Origin: Solwaraspora sp. WMMD406
Lineage (GTDB): Bacteria; Actinomycetota; Actinomycetes; Mycobacteriales; Micromonosporaceae
Length of the DNA: 64,000 bases
NCBI RefSeq assembly: GCF_029626025.1
Contig: NZ_JARUBF010000001.1
Location: 5,302,001-5,366,000 of the forward strand
Reading direction: 5' to 3'
The first letter of the stretch is position 1, and the number at the start of each line of letters is the position of its first letter. The notes beneath the pieces were generated by a model, which saw nothing but the letters and a program-made list of their open reading frames with translations, was not told the origin of the DNA and ran no database searches. Shown here piece by piece: positions 16,269-24,561 of this stretch. Both the position numbers and the translations under genes were made by a program.

Positions 16269-17648
16269 ATGGTGACGGACATCATGTCAGCTCCCAGAAC
16301 CTTCGACATCCGCAGATTCCCGCGCCTGGCGGACCGCTTCGACGTCGAACGGAACTCGTTCGGACTGATCCGGCTGGTCTTCGCGCTCGGCGTCCTGCTG
16401 GCACACGCCCGGCCACTCGGCTACGCGCTCGCGCCCCTCGGCGCAAGGATCTCCGCCAACCAGAGCGACCTCGGCACGTTGGCTGTGCAGGGGTTCTTCG
16501 TCCTCTCTGGTTTCCTCGTCGCCGGCAGCGCGCTCAGGCACTCCCTGCCACGCTATCTGTGGCACCGCACGCTGCGCATTTTCCCGGCGTTCTGGACCTG
16601 CCTGTTGGTGACCGCCCTGATCATGGCGCCGCTCGTCGCGCTTGCTGAGGGTCGGCCACTACGCGAGTTCTGGACCCATCACGAGGGCCCGATCAGCTAC
16701 CTGGCCACAAACTGGTTTACATCGATGAACCAGTTCACGATCTCCGGTCTGCTCTCCCAAACCCCTTACGGGCAGGCCATGGGAGGACCGAGCGCCTTTG
16801 ACGGTTCGCTGTGGACACTCCGCTACGAACTGGCCTGCTATCTCCTGGTCGGGGTCCTCGCCGCCACCGCCGTGCTGCGCCAGGCACCCCGCGCGCTCAT
16901 CGCGCTGCTGGCCGGCACTTACATACTGATACTGCGCGACTTCGCCGCCGCGCCCGGCTGGGCCGTCCGGCCGGCTGGCGTGGACCAGATCGGCCCCTTC
17001 CCGCTGATCGGCTCCTTCGCCCCCACCTGGCTGCTCTACTTCAGCTTCCTGTTCCTCCTCGGCGCGACGGCCCGCGTCTACATGCACCGCATACCGATGG
17101 ACGGCAAAATGGCGGCCGTTGCCGCCGCCATCATGACGGCCAGTCTGGTCGTCGGAGGGTTCGCCGTAGTTGGCCTACCCTGCCTTGCATACCTTGTCAT
17201 CTTTGCAGGTGTCGCGCTTCCTGAGCGTTTCACTCGGATCGGCCGCAAGCGCGACTACTCGTACGGAATCTACGTCTACGGATTTCCCGTCCAGCAGATC
17301 GTCGCGCTGTTCGGCGGTGCGCAACTCGGCCTGACAGGCTACATCGCACTGTCCCTGGCCGGCACCCTGGCTCTCGCCGCCGCCTCCTGGCACCTCATCG
17401 AAGAACCCGCCATGACACTACGCAACGCCACACCCAGCCAATTCCCGACCCCATTCCGCCGCCTCTCACGCATCCTCCACACGCCCGCCTCCCTCCTCGC
17501 CGCACCGCGGCATTCACCATCGGACAAAGCGGCAGAAGACCCCGCTTCCACACCAATCCCGATGCGCACCTCGGACGAGGAACACAAACCCCAACAACGA
17601 CCACAACCCAAACATGCAAATGAAACCCGAATCTTGGAAGACGTCTGA
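16269..17648 (+). CDS. Acyltransferase family 3 (OafA-like) membrane protein
   Basis: A protein of about 459 residues with around ten membrane segments. NSFGLIRLVFALGVLLAHA at the N-terminus contains the family His, and FFVLSGFLVAGS and the RTLRIFPAFW segment follow. These proteins transfer acetyl or other acyl groups from the cytoplasm to sugars outside. The location suggests acylation of the locus' polysaccharide. The last 80 residues are hydrophilic and Pro/Thr-rich. Starts at 16269 (MVTDIM) and 16284 (MSAPR) are both possible; neither has a strong ribosome site. The hairpin upstream separates it from the epimerase. Confidence 0.85.
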   Translation: MVTDIMSAPRTFDIRRFPRLADRFDVERNSFGLIRLVFALGVLLAHARPLGYALAPLGARISANQSDLGTLAVQGFFVLSGFLVAGSALRHSLPRYLWHRTLRIFPAFWTCLLVTALIMAPLVALAEGRPLREFWTHHEGPISYLATNWFTSMNQFTISGLLSQTPYGQAMGGPSAFDGSLWTLRYELACYLLVGVLAATAVLRQAPRALIALLAGTYILILRDFAAAPGWAVRPAGVDQIGPFPLIGSFAPTWLLYFSFLFLLGATARVYMHRIPMDGKMAAVAAAIMTASLVVGGFAVVGLPCLAYLVIFAGVALPERFTRIGRKRDYSYGIYVYGFPVQQIVALFGGAQLGLTGYIALSLAGTLALAAASWHLIEEPAMTLRNATPSQFPTPFRRLSRILHTPASLLAAPRHSPSDKAAEDPASTPIPMRTSDEEHKPQQRPQPKHANETRILEDV

Positions 17649-17691
17649 TTCACATATTTTTCCCAGCAACAAGAGGTTGGTCATATTTCGG

Positions 17692-18333
17692 CTACCGAGG
17701 TCCGCCAAGCCGATGTTTGGGTTCGATGCGCACCGTGGTCGGGTCGAACCCACGTCCCTTCCGCCCGGACGGCAGATTCGTGACCGTCATCAGCCGGTCG
17801 ATCACCACCCGACGGCCCGCTGCGCCCGCAACCCCTCCACGTCGACCTGCGGGGCCGGCTCCGCCAGCAACTCGAACGCACGCGGATGCGTCACCGCGTA
17901 CACCACATGCGCGAACACCGCCGCGTCCACATGCGCCTGATTACGGGCCAGATGGTTACGCGCCTTACACGTGTACCGAGGCGCACGCCCCGCGACGGTG
18001 ACATGAACCGTCACCGCACGCCCCGTCTCCACACCCAGCGGGCTGCACACCCCGCACCGGTAGATCCCCGACCCCACCCACCGGGCAGCCGCCCCCGGCC
18101 CGGACCGCCGGGACGGATCGGTCAACAGATCCCGCACGGCGAAGAACACCGCCGGATCGACGATCGGCTTCCACGGCGCGACCACCCCCTCCAGGATCTG
18201 CCCGCCGTACACCATGAACCCCGCGTTACGCGGACGCAGCAGAATGTCCCGCAACCCCTCGGCCGACCACGCCGCGCCACTCACCGTCGACACCGACCCC
18301 GCCCGCAACTCCGCAGCCAACCGGGTCGAGGTC
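17692..18333 (-). pseudogene. Remnant of a large serine recombinase (phage-type integrase)
   Basis: Read on the minus strand, the part below 18330 shows a recombinase domain (AAWSAEGLRDILLRPRNAG, VDPAVFFAVRDLL) and the zinc-ribbon part (YRCGVCSP ... YTCKARNHL). The frame stops at 17802. The typical C-terminus (VIDRLMTVT, then RGFDP) continues in another frame to 17692, so residues have been lost by deletion and frameshift. The catalytic N-terminal resolvase domain is absent; the frame instead runs into the helicase fragment at about 18334. It marks a decayed integration site beside the surface locus. Confidence 0.8.
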
Positions 18334-18784
18334 GCCACGTTGTCGGTCAACTACCGGACCCCGGCGGAGATCATGGCGTACGCCGCACCGATGATCCGCG
18401 CCGCGTTGCCGGACGCCAACGTGCCGACCTCGATCCGGCACGGCGGCGTCCCGGTCGCGCGTCGGCCGGTCGCCGACCTGCGGCGGGTCCTGGACGGCTG
18501 GCTGGCCGATCACGCCGATGGCACGGCGTGCGTGATCGGCGTACCGCCGGTCGACGTCGACGCCCTGCCGGCGACGCCCCGGGTCCGGTCGCTGACTCCC
18601 GAGCTGGCCAAGGGACTCGAGTTCGACCTGGTGGTGGTGGTCGATCCGGCGTCGTTCGGCGACGGCGTCACCGGCGGTCGACCGGTACGTGGCGATGACC
18701 CGCGCCACCGGGCAGCTGGTCGTGCTGGTCGACCAGGGAGCGGAGGCTCCCGGCAGCCCGGCGGCGGCGGTCCGCCGGAGGTGA
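18334..18784 (+). pseudogene. C-terminal remnant of a UvrD-like DNA helicase
   Basis: The plus strand encodes LSVNYRTPAEIMAYA, then PELAKGLEFDLVVVVDP: motifs of the UvrD/HelR C-terminal helicase domain. At about 18673 the frame breaks (DGVTG), and the expected continuation (VDRYVAMTRATGQLVVLVD) is found in the next frame, ending at the TGA at 18784. The 5' two-thirds of the gene are missing, replaced by the oppositely oriented recombinase remnant. Truncation plus frameshift make it non-functional. Confidence 0.82.
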
Positions 18785-19102
18785 TCTGGGGGGCGGCGAC
18801 TCCGGCGCGCCCCGGGGCGCCGAGCGTGCCCGGAGGTCAGGTCCGGGCTCTGATGCCGTTCTCTGGTCATCGCTACCCGCCGGGTAGCACGCGCGCAGGA
18901 AAGGGCCATTGCGGCGGCTGAGGCTGGCTGGGACGGCTGGTGCGGCTAGCAGCCAGGGAGGCGGAACGCCACCAGCGGTTTGCGATTCACTCGAAGGTCG
19001 ATTCTTCTGTTGTTCCAGTTATCTGGTGTTCTGCGAGGTGCTCCCATCTTCCCAGGTCCGGGATCCGGACCGCCGTCACCACTCGGGAAGAAGAGGTATG
19101 AC
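18785..19102. other. Intergenic stretch before the DUF4394 gene
   Basis: No gene is visible. It contains an operator-like palindrome GCTACCCG-C-CGGGTAGC (18872-18888) about 215 bp upstream of the DUF4394 start, and a somewhat AT-richer part (GATTCTTCTGTTGTTCC) near 19005 where a promoter could lie. Confidence 0.4.
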
Positions 19103-20089
19103 ATGGCAAACAAGTTGCTCAACCGTGGCCTGATGCTCGCGGGCCTCGCGGGCCTGGTCGGCGTGGCCGTGACCGTCAGTACCACGCTCATGGCCACGCC
19201 GGCTTCCTCCGACAGCGGAGTGGAGCCGCAGGTGGAGTCGGCGACCGCACCTGACCGGTCCGGTTGCGCGGTGCAGCGGGGCGGGGCGGGCGGGGGTGCC
19301 AAGGACAGCGGTGGCAGGGACCACCACGGCCGGGGCAGGCTCATCTCGGTCGGGCTCACCGTCGACCAGAAGCTGGTCATCTTCGATGTCGATGCACCGG
19401 GAAAGGCATGGGACATCGGCACGGTCAGCGACGATCTGGAGGGTGACACCTATCTGCTCGGTATCGACTACCGCGTACAGAACGGCGAACTGTACGGGGT
19501 CGGCAACGTCGGCGGCATCTATCTGCTCGATCTGTGCAACATCGCTGCGGAGAAGGTGAGTCAGCTGACCGTCACCCTGCAGGGCAAGTACTTCGGTGTC
19601 GACTTCAACCCTGCCGCCGACCGGCTGCGGATCATCAGCGACGCGGGCCAGAACCTGCGCCACGACGTCAACCCGGACGGTGCCACCATTGAGGACGGCA
19701 CCCTGACCTACCCGCCGGCGCCGGAAACCGCTACCGGACTGTCCGGTGCTGCTTACACCAACAACGATCTCGACCCCGCCACCGCCACGACCTTGTTCGA
19801 CCTCGACACCAACCTCAACCAGGTCGCGCTCCAGTCACCAGCCAACTCCGGCCAACTCGCCGCCACCGGCCAACTCGGCGTCGAACCTCACCCCAACGCC
19901 GGCTTCGACATCTACAGCACGGTGCGCGACGGCCGCACGGTCGCCGTGCAGGGCTTCGCCGCCCTAGACGCCAACGGCCACAGGAGCCTATACAAGATCA
20001 ACATCCTGACCGGCGCGGCAGACAAGGCCGGGAACTTCCCGAAGAAGTACAACGTCACCGACCTGGCCCTGCCCCTGAACCAGCTCTGA
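19103..20089 (+). CDS. Exported DUF4394 domain protein
   Basis: A 328-residue secreted protein. AAGAGG lies about 6 bp before the ATG (MANKLLNRG); longer in-frame starts lack a ribosome site. A signal peptide with cleavage near ATPASS-D leads to a hydrophilic Gly/His-rich stretch and then a DUF4394 domain of about 230 residues: repeating short beta-propeller-like elements such as ELYGVGNVGGIYLLD, FGVDFNPAADRLRIISD and SLYKINILTG. The domain resembles a six-blade propeller of unknown ligand. A perfect hairpin 25 bp after the stop ends the unit, so it is probably monocistronic. Confidence 0.88.
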   Translation: MANKLLNRGLMLAGLAGLVGVAVTVSTTLMATPASSDSGVEPQVESATAPDRSGCAVQRGGAGGGAKDSGGRDHHGRGRLISVGLTVDQKLVIFDVDAPGKAWDIGTVSDDLEGDTYLLGIDYRVQNGELYGVGNVGGIYLLDLCNIAAEKVSQLTVTLQGKYFGVDFNPAADRLRIISDAGQNLRHDVNPDGATIEDGTLTYPPAPETATGLSGAAYTNNDLDPATATTLFDLDTNLNQVALQSPANSGQLAATGQLGVEPHPNAGFDIYSTVRDGRTVAVQGFAALDANGHRSLYKINILTGAADKAGNFPKKYNVTDLALPLNQL

Positions 20090-20114
20090 CCTCGTAAACG
20101 ACGCGGTGCGGACT

Positions 20115-20148
20115 CCCGGGTGGTCGCCAATCGTGGCGACCACCCGGG
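20115..20148 (+). terminator. Perfect 15-bp hairpin after the DUF4394 gene
   Basis: CCCGGGTGGTCGCCA, an ATCG loop and TGGCGACCACCCGGG pair completely, 25 bp after the stop. A tight loop and GC-rich stem fit an actinomycete intrinsic terminator. Confidence 0.85.
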
Positions 20149-20222
20149 CATCTGGGCGAATCGCCTGCGGCAAGCCCTTGGCCGACCGCACCGATCGCTG
20201 ATCATCGGTACATTGTCGGTCG

Positions 20223-20933
20223 ATGGCCACCTGTGACGATGTCCGCCGAGCGCTCGCCGACATCGCCGACCCGCGTCGCGCCGAGCAGACCCGCCGATTC
20301 CTGCAGATCCGACCCGGCGGGTACGGCGAGGGCGACCAGACGATCGGCGTACCGGTGCCGGACCAACGCCGTATCGCCGGTCGGTACTGGCGTGACCTGT
20401 CGCTTGCCGAGACGACGCGGCTGCTGACCGGCGACGTGCACGAGGAACGGCTGACCGCGATCTTCATCCTGGTGCGCATGTTCGACAAGGGCAGGCAGCG
20501 GCAGCGGGCCGCCGTCTTCGACACCGTGCTGGCCCACACTGACCGGATCGACAACTGGGACCTGGTCGACTCGTGTGCCCCGTACATCGTCGGGCCGTGG
20601 CTACTCGACAAGGATCGGACGGTGCTGAACCGGCTGGCCGTCTCGGAGCTGGTCTGGGACCGACGGATCGCGATCATGGCGACGTTCGCCTTCATCCGGG
20701 CCGGGGACTTCGACTGGACACTACGGCTGGCGCGACGGCTGCTGCACGACCCGCACGACCTGATCCACAAGGCCGTCGGCTGGATGCTGCGCGAGGTCGG
20801 CAACCGCGACCGTACGGTGGCCGAGCAGTTCCTGACCCGGCACCAACGGGACATGCCGAGGGTGATGCTGCGGTACGCCATCGAGAAGTTCGAGCCGCAG
20901 CGCCGCGCCGCGTACCTCGCCGGCACGGCCTGA
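20223..20933 (+). CDS. DNA alkylation repair protein, AlkD-like HEAT-repeat glycosylase
   Basis: A 236-residue all-helical protein of AlkD length. The signature NWDLVDSCAP (Trp and catalytic Asp of AlkD) is near residue 110 and IHKAVGWMLREVG (second DNA-contacting Trp) near residue 185. AlkD excises bulky or positively charged alkyl bases (3-methyladenine, 7-methylguanine) without base flipping. The ATG at 20223 starts directly after a terminator and a short gap, so the gene has its own promoter. A 22-bp inverted repeat follows its stop, facing the convergent SHOCT operon. Confidence 0.9.
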   Translation: MATCDDVRRALADIADPRRAEQTRRFLQIRPGGYGEGDQTIGVPVPDQRRIAGRYWRDLSLAETTRLLTGDVHEERLTAIFILVRMFDKGRQRQRAAVFDTVLAHTDRIDNWDLVDSCAPYIVGPWLLDKDRTVLNRLAVSELVWDRRIAIMATFAFIRAGDFDWTLRLARRLLHDPHDLIHKAVGWMLREVGNRDRTVAEQFLTRHQRDMPRVMLRYAIEKFEPQRRAAYLAGTA

Positions 20934-20975
20934 CCGGTCGGTCCGGCTTCCGTATCGCGGCGAAACGTTTGATCG

Positions 20976-21038
20976 CGTCGAGGTGACGGCTACGCACCTC
21001 AAACCGCAAGGATGACGTGCGTAGCCGTCACCTCGACG
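20976..21038. terminator. 22-bp inverted repeat between convergent genes
   Basis: Arms 20976-20997 and 21017-21038 are perfectly complementary around a 19-base loop. It lies 43 bp after the alkD-like stop and 73 bp beyond the stop of the convergent SHOCT gene, so it may terminate both transcripts. Confidence 0.75.
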
Positions 21039-21110
21039 TGGTTCACGACGGTTGCGGCTGCCCGCCCGGCCCCGTGGTCCGGGCGGGCAGCCGACGCGGT
21101 CGCCGCGATG

Positions 21111-21542
21111 TCATTCGCAGAAGACCTTCACCTTGGTGTCGGGCTGGTCGACGTCGACGGTGAGATCGTCGAGCTGTTCGACCAGCTCCTCGATGTGCTG
21201 CGGCTTGAGCTGGGTGAGGTCGATCGGCACGCCCGACTTTGCCAGCTCCGCGTTGACGTGGGTCAGCGCCTGCGGCGGGATCAGGCTGGTGAGCCGCACG
21301 CCGGCGCGCAACAGTTGCAGCGGCACCCGGACGTTGATCCGGGCCGGTCCGTCGCCGCCGGCTTCCTCGGCCGAGTCCACGACGACGCGCAGGTACTTCG
21401 GTCGGGCTTTCGGGCTGGCCGCGCCTGCCTGTGTCGCCTCCGGCTGCTCCCGGTCGAGGGCGTCCATCAGCTGCTCGGCCTCGGTTGCGGTGATCTTCCC
21501 TTCGGCCAGCATCTCCAGGATCTGGCGGCGTTGCTCGTTCAT
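21111..21542 (-). CDS. SHOCT-like domain protein
   Basis: A 143-residue protein. The start at 21542 (MNEQRRQ) is preferred because GAAGGAG stands eight bases upstream; a longer frame from 21566 would overlap the previous gene's stop. Residues 1-35 (RRQILEMLAEGKITATEAEQLMDAL) form a SHOCT-like helical pair as in YvlB/LiaX proteins. The remainder is a predicted beta domain with LRVVVDS and INVRVPLQLL, followed by an acidic stretch and a single C-terminal cysteine. YvlB-type proteins act in envelope-stress responses; transfer of that role is inference. Third gene of a coupled operon. Confidence 0.78.
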   Translation of the reverse strand: MNEQRRQILEMLAEGKITATEAEQLMDALDREQPEATQAGAASPKARPKYLRVVVDSAEEAGGDGPARINVRVPLQLLRAGVRLTSLIPPQALTHVNAELAKSGVPIDLTQLKPQHIEELVEQLDDLTVDVDQPDTKVKVFCE

Positions 21543-21562
21543 CTCGGGCTTCTCCTTCGCTG

Positions 21563-21823
21563 TCATCTGACACTGACCAGCAGGGCCGTGCGGCCCTGGG
21601 CGAACTCGACGTGGGCGCCGGGCAGCGCCCATAGCAGACCTCCGGCAGCGCGCAGCGCGCCGGTCGGGCTGATCCGACACATCAGGCAGGCGATCAGGCC
21701 GCCGGCCAGGGCGACCAGTAGCAGTGGCGACAACATCAGCAGCACCGGCAGGACCGGGATCCACAGCCGTCGTCGGCGGCCGTCGCCCTGACGCCAGCGC
21801 ACCGTCACCAGCTGCGGGATCAT
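21563..21823 (-). CDS. Small membrane protein between DUF2089 and SHOCT genes
   Basis: An 86-residue protein with one long hydrophobic region (about 22-50, RLWIPVLPVLLMLSPLLLVALAGGL), probably one or two membrane passes. A basic N-terminus precedes it and a soluble tail follows. Its ATG overlaps the stop of the DUF2089 gene (ATGA), and its stop lies 20 bp before the SHOCT gene start, so the three are cotranslated. No family is recognised. It may tether the SHOCT-like protein or respond to membrane state. Confidence 0.7.
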   Translation of the reverse strand: MIPQLVTVRWRQGDGRRRRLWIPVLPVLLMLSPLLLVALAGGLIACLMCRISPTGALRAAGGLLWALPGAHVEFAQGRTALLVSVR

Positions 21824-22200
21824 CGGGGACCGTCCAGCTCGGCCAGCGCCTGCTGGACGCTGATCTCCCCGCGCCGCAGCCGGTCGACGACCTCGGCGCT
21901 GGCCGATGCCGGATCGGTGTCGGCGATGTCGAGCTGCTCGACGAAATCGAGCTGCTCGGCGATCCGGTTGAGCCGGGACTTGACCGTCGGGTAGCTCACC
22001 CCGAAGATCCGCTCCATCTCCTTGATCGACCCGTGCGACCGGACGAACGCGGCGACGAACACCTGGTCGTCGGCGCTGAGTTGGGCCAGCTGCGGCGGCT
22101 CGAACTGGCCCTCGACGGCGACGCCGCTGTCGGCCAGCCGCACCCGCTCGACCACGAACGGCTGCCCGCGCGTCAGGTCGGTCAACTCCTGCCAGTCCAC
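21820..22200 (-). CDS. DUF2089 helix-turn-helix protein
   Basis: A 126-residue protein. The central FVAAFVRSHGSIKEMERIFGVSYPTVKSRLNRIAEQL is the DUF2089 helix-turn-helix, resembling sigma region 4. The end (RLRRGEISVQQALAELDG) repeats the SHOCT-like theme of the partner gene. DUF2089 proteins of Bacillus and actinomycetes usually lie next to YvlB/SHOCT genes and probably regulate them. It is the first gene of the operon; the AT-rich DNA at 22230-22315 upstream likely carries the promoter. Confidence 0.82.
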   Translation of the reverse strand: MDWQELTDLTRGQPFVVERVRLADSGVAVEGQFEPPQLAQLSADDQVFVAAFVRSHGSIKEMERIFGVSYPTVKSRLNRIAEQLDFVEQLDIADTDPASASAEVVDRLRRGEISVQQALAELDGPR

Positions 22201-22340
22201 TGCTCGGCTCCCCTGCTCTCGGCGATCTGCTCGCCCCTTATTTGTACCTCACTTTTCTCGTCCGTACCACATCATGATCTTGATTTTTTTTATGTCGATC
22301 TTGATTTTCTTACTTCGCCAGCTCAACGGCCCACACATGC

Positions 22341-22411
22341 GACTGGCGGCGGACCCACCCACCCGTCGGACGCGCAGGACGCGTCGACAGATGAGGGATC
22401 CGCCGCCAGTC
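22341..22411 (-). terminator. 13-bp inverted repeat beyond the esterase-CBM2 remnant
   Basis: GACTGGCGGCGGA (22341-22353) and TCCGCCGCCAGTC (22399-22411) pair perfectly across a 45-base loop, about 30 bp beyond the esterase-CBM2 stop. The 22201-22340 part upstream is strikingly AT-rich for this genome (T8 run at 22275-22282). Confidence 0.5.
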
Positions 22412-22439
22412 ACGCAAGCGGGTCGGAGACCCGGGATGA

Positions 22440-23250
22440 TTACGGGCTGGTGCAGCTCACCGCCGGGCTTGACGGGGAGCCGGTGCCGAGAAACCCGAAG
22501 GTCGCCGTACCGCCGGCCGGCAGTTGGCCGTTGTACTCGACGTTACGGACGGTCACGGTCGACCCGCTGACGTTCAGCGTGCCGTTCCAGCTCTGGCTGA
22601 TGCCCTGACCGCTGGCGAAAGTCCACCGGGTGGTCCAGCCGTTGATCGCCGCGCTGCCGGCCCGGACGGTGACCTCGCCCTGGAAGCCGCCCGGCCACGA
22701 ACCGATGGTCCGGTACGTCGCGGTGCACGCACCAGTCGCGGGCGGTGGAGTCGTCGGTCCCGGCGGCGGGGTCGGATTCGGCGGCGAGGTCGTCGGGTCC
22801 GGACCCGGCGTGGCACCGAACTGGGTGAAGAAGTCCCAGGTCTCCCCCGGCAGCCAGGTCCGGGTGCCGCTGTCACCGGGGGCACCGTCCTGCGGTGCGG
22901 CGATGTGACCACCGTCGAACGCCGCCCACACCACCGGGTAACCGGCCCGGCAACCCGAGTACGTGGTGGTGCAGTGGGTCAGGCTGCCGACCGGCGGCTC
23001 CGGCGGGTTCTGCGGCGTGCAGCCGTTGTTGCGGACGAACCGGTCCCGCATCGACCGGCCGCTGGCAATGACGTCACTGACGCCGTGCGCCCCGAAGTAC
23101 GCGATCGGCTGTGCCGCCGCTGCAGCCGCTGAGTTCGCGGGGTGGACCGTACAGGGCCACCGCCCGGAACACGTCGTCTCGGGCACAGGCCAGGGCGTAG
23201 CTCATCGCCGCGCCGTAGCTGAAACTCCCAGTGACGCGGTGAACGGGCAC
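22440..23250 (-). pseudogene. Broken secreted esterase (LpqC/CE1 type) with C-terminal CBM2
   Basis: On the minus strand a fragment around the nucleophile elbow (FSYGAAMSYALACARDDVFRAVA) lies in one frame from about 23250. Near 23110 the frame shifts, and the enzyme resumes as QPIAYFGAHGVSDV ... VVWAAFDGGHIAAP (catalytic His), a Pro/Thr linker and a cellulose-binding CBM2 (SWPGGFQGEVTVRAG, NGWTTRWTF, SQSWNG). The signal peptide and N-terminal third are missing. Intact relatives are feruloyl or acetyl-xylan esterases acting on plant biomass. The 248-residue in-frame part beginning MPETT could be misannotated as a gene. Confidence 0.8.
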
Positions 23251-23261
23251 GGATCCGTCGG

Positions 23262-23381
23262 TTACACCCGGCTCCAGCGCTGATTGGCGTTGCCGTGGCA
23301 GTCCCAGACCACGACCCTGGAGCCGTTGGTCGCGTTGCTCGGGATGTCCAGGCACTTGCCGAGGACCCGCAGGGTCTGGCC
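23262..23381 (-). pseudogene. C-terminal scrap of a ricin-type (CBM13) lectin domain
   Basis: About 40 codons ending at 23262 read LRVLGKCLDIP, then VVVWDCHGNANQRW: the last gamma repeat of a ricin/CBM13 beta-trefoil, including the Q-x-W motif and both cysteines. Nothing of the parent enzyme remains. It abuts the DUF1152 fragment of opposite strand at about 23385 and the esterase remnant on the other side. Confidence 0.75.
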
Positions 23382-23385
23382 GCTC

Positions 23386-24018
23386 GGCGTACAGCCGCTG
23401 CGCGACGCGTACCGTTTCCTGATCGACCGGCACGACATCGACGCGGTGGTCCTGGTCGACGGCGGCACCGACATCCTGTTGCGCGGCGACGAGAGCGTCC
23501 TCGGCACCCCGGTCGAGGACGTCACCAGCCTCGCCGCCGTGGCCGGCATCGACCTCGCCGTCAAGCTGGTGACCTGCCTCGGCTTCGGCATCGACGCCTA
23601 CCACGGGGTCAACCACGTCCAGGTGCTGGAGAACATCGCCGCGTTGGACCGCGACGGCGGGTACCTCGGTGCGTTGTCGATCCCCGGTGCCAGTTGGGAA
23701 GCCACGCTCTACCGCGACGCGGTCGCCGACGCCCAGGCGGCGACGCCGCAGCGGCCGAGCATCGTCAACGGGCAGATCGCGGCGGCCACCGCCGGCGCGT
23801 TCGGCGACGTGCGGTTCACCCGGCGCACCAGCGGCAGCCCGCTGTTCGTCAACCCACTGATGGCGGCCTACTTCACCGTCGACCTCGACAAGCTCGCCGC
23901 CCGATGCCTCTACCTCGACCGGATCGAGAACACCTACGGCAGACGGCAGGTGATCACGCGCGTCGAGGCGTTCCGCGACGAGGTTGCCACCCGCGTCCCC
24001 CGCGCGTACCCGCACTGA
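23386..24018 (+). pseudogene. C-terminal part of a DUF1152 protein
   Basis: About 210 codons show DUF1152 hallmarks: AVVLVDGGTDILLRGDE, LGTPVEDVTSLAAV, LGFGIDAYHGVNHVQVLENIA and a long C-terminal domain to AYPH-stop. The N-terminal third is missing: upstream the frame enters the reverse complement of the ricin fragment without homology or a ribosome site. The remaining frame is intact, so the truncation may be recent. DUF1152 function is unknown. Confidence 0.75.
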
Positions 24019-24250
24019 CCGCACGTAGTACCAGGTGCCGGCGTCGGTCTGGCTGGTCGGTGGCACCGGTCGGGCAACAAGTCTTGACTGACGCCGCACG
24101 ACAAGATAACGATGTCGGTAAATATAGATGCCAGCAATTCCGTCCACCTCGGCGCGGCACCCGGCGCGTGGTGGCGTCTCGTCCCTCGACCGCACCCACC
24201 CACCCCGCCGGTTGCTTCGCGCCGCCTCGCACAGGGAGGAGCACGCGAAG

Positions 24251-24530
24251 ATGAAGAACGTACCCCCCGCACCGTAAGAAACCGACGCGGCCGCCTGCTC
24301 AGAACGCTGATCAGCGGAGCCTGCGCCGTAGCGTTGGTCACGACCGGCACCGCCGCGCTCCTGGCCACCCCCGCCCACGCCGAAGCCGACCGGCAGGTCT
24401 GCTCGAACACCACCGGCACGCACAACGGGTTCTACTTCTCGTTCTGAGAGGACAGCGGCGACGCCTGCATGGTGCTACGCGAGAACGGCCGGTACTCCAG
24501 TTCGTGGGGCAGGAGCACCAACAACTGGAC
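24251..24530 (+). pseudogene. GH11 endo-xylanase remnant with nonsense mutation
   Basis: The frame shows a Tat/Sec-like leader (RRGRLLRTLISGACAVAL ... TPAHA) and then the start of a family 11 xylanase (TGTHNGFYFSF). Directly after SF a TGA replaces the conserved Trp codon (TGG) of the family's SFW motif; reading through gives EDSGDACMVLRENGRYSSSWG and NNW, after which homology ends. The natural ATG at 24251 is in another frame, so at least three lesions exist: a frameshift, a stop and 3' truncation. Confidence 0.8.
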
Positions 24531-24561
24531 CGGTGTCACCGGTGATCGAGGTGCGGGACGT

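Noticed and set aside
18980-19102. Upstream extension of the DUF4394 protein
   Set aside because: It would place a hydrophilic Pro/Gly segment before a good signal peptide; the ATG at 19103 has the ribosome site.
23074-24423. A 449-codon minus-strand frame
   Set aside because: Its only homologous part is the esterase fragment near 23110-23250; the rest is antisense to the DUF1152 remnant.
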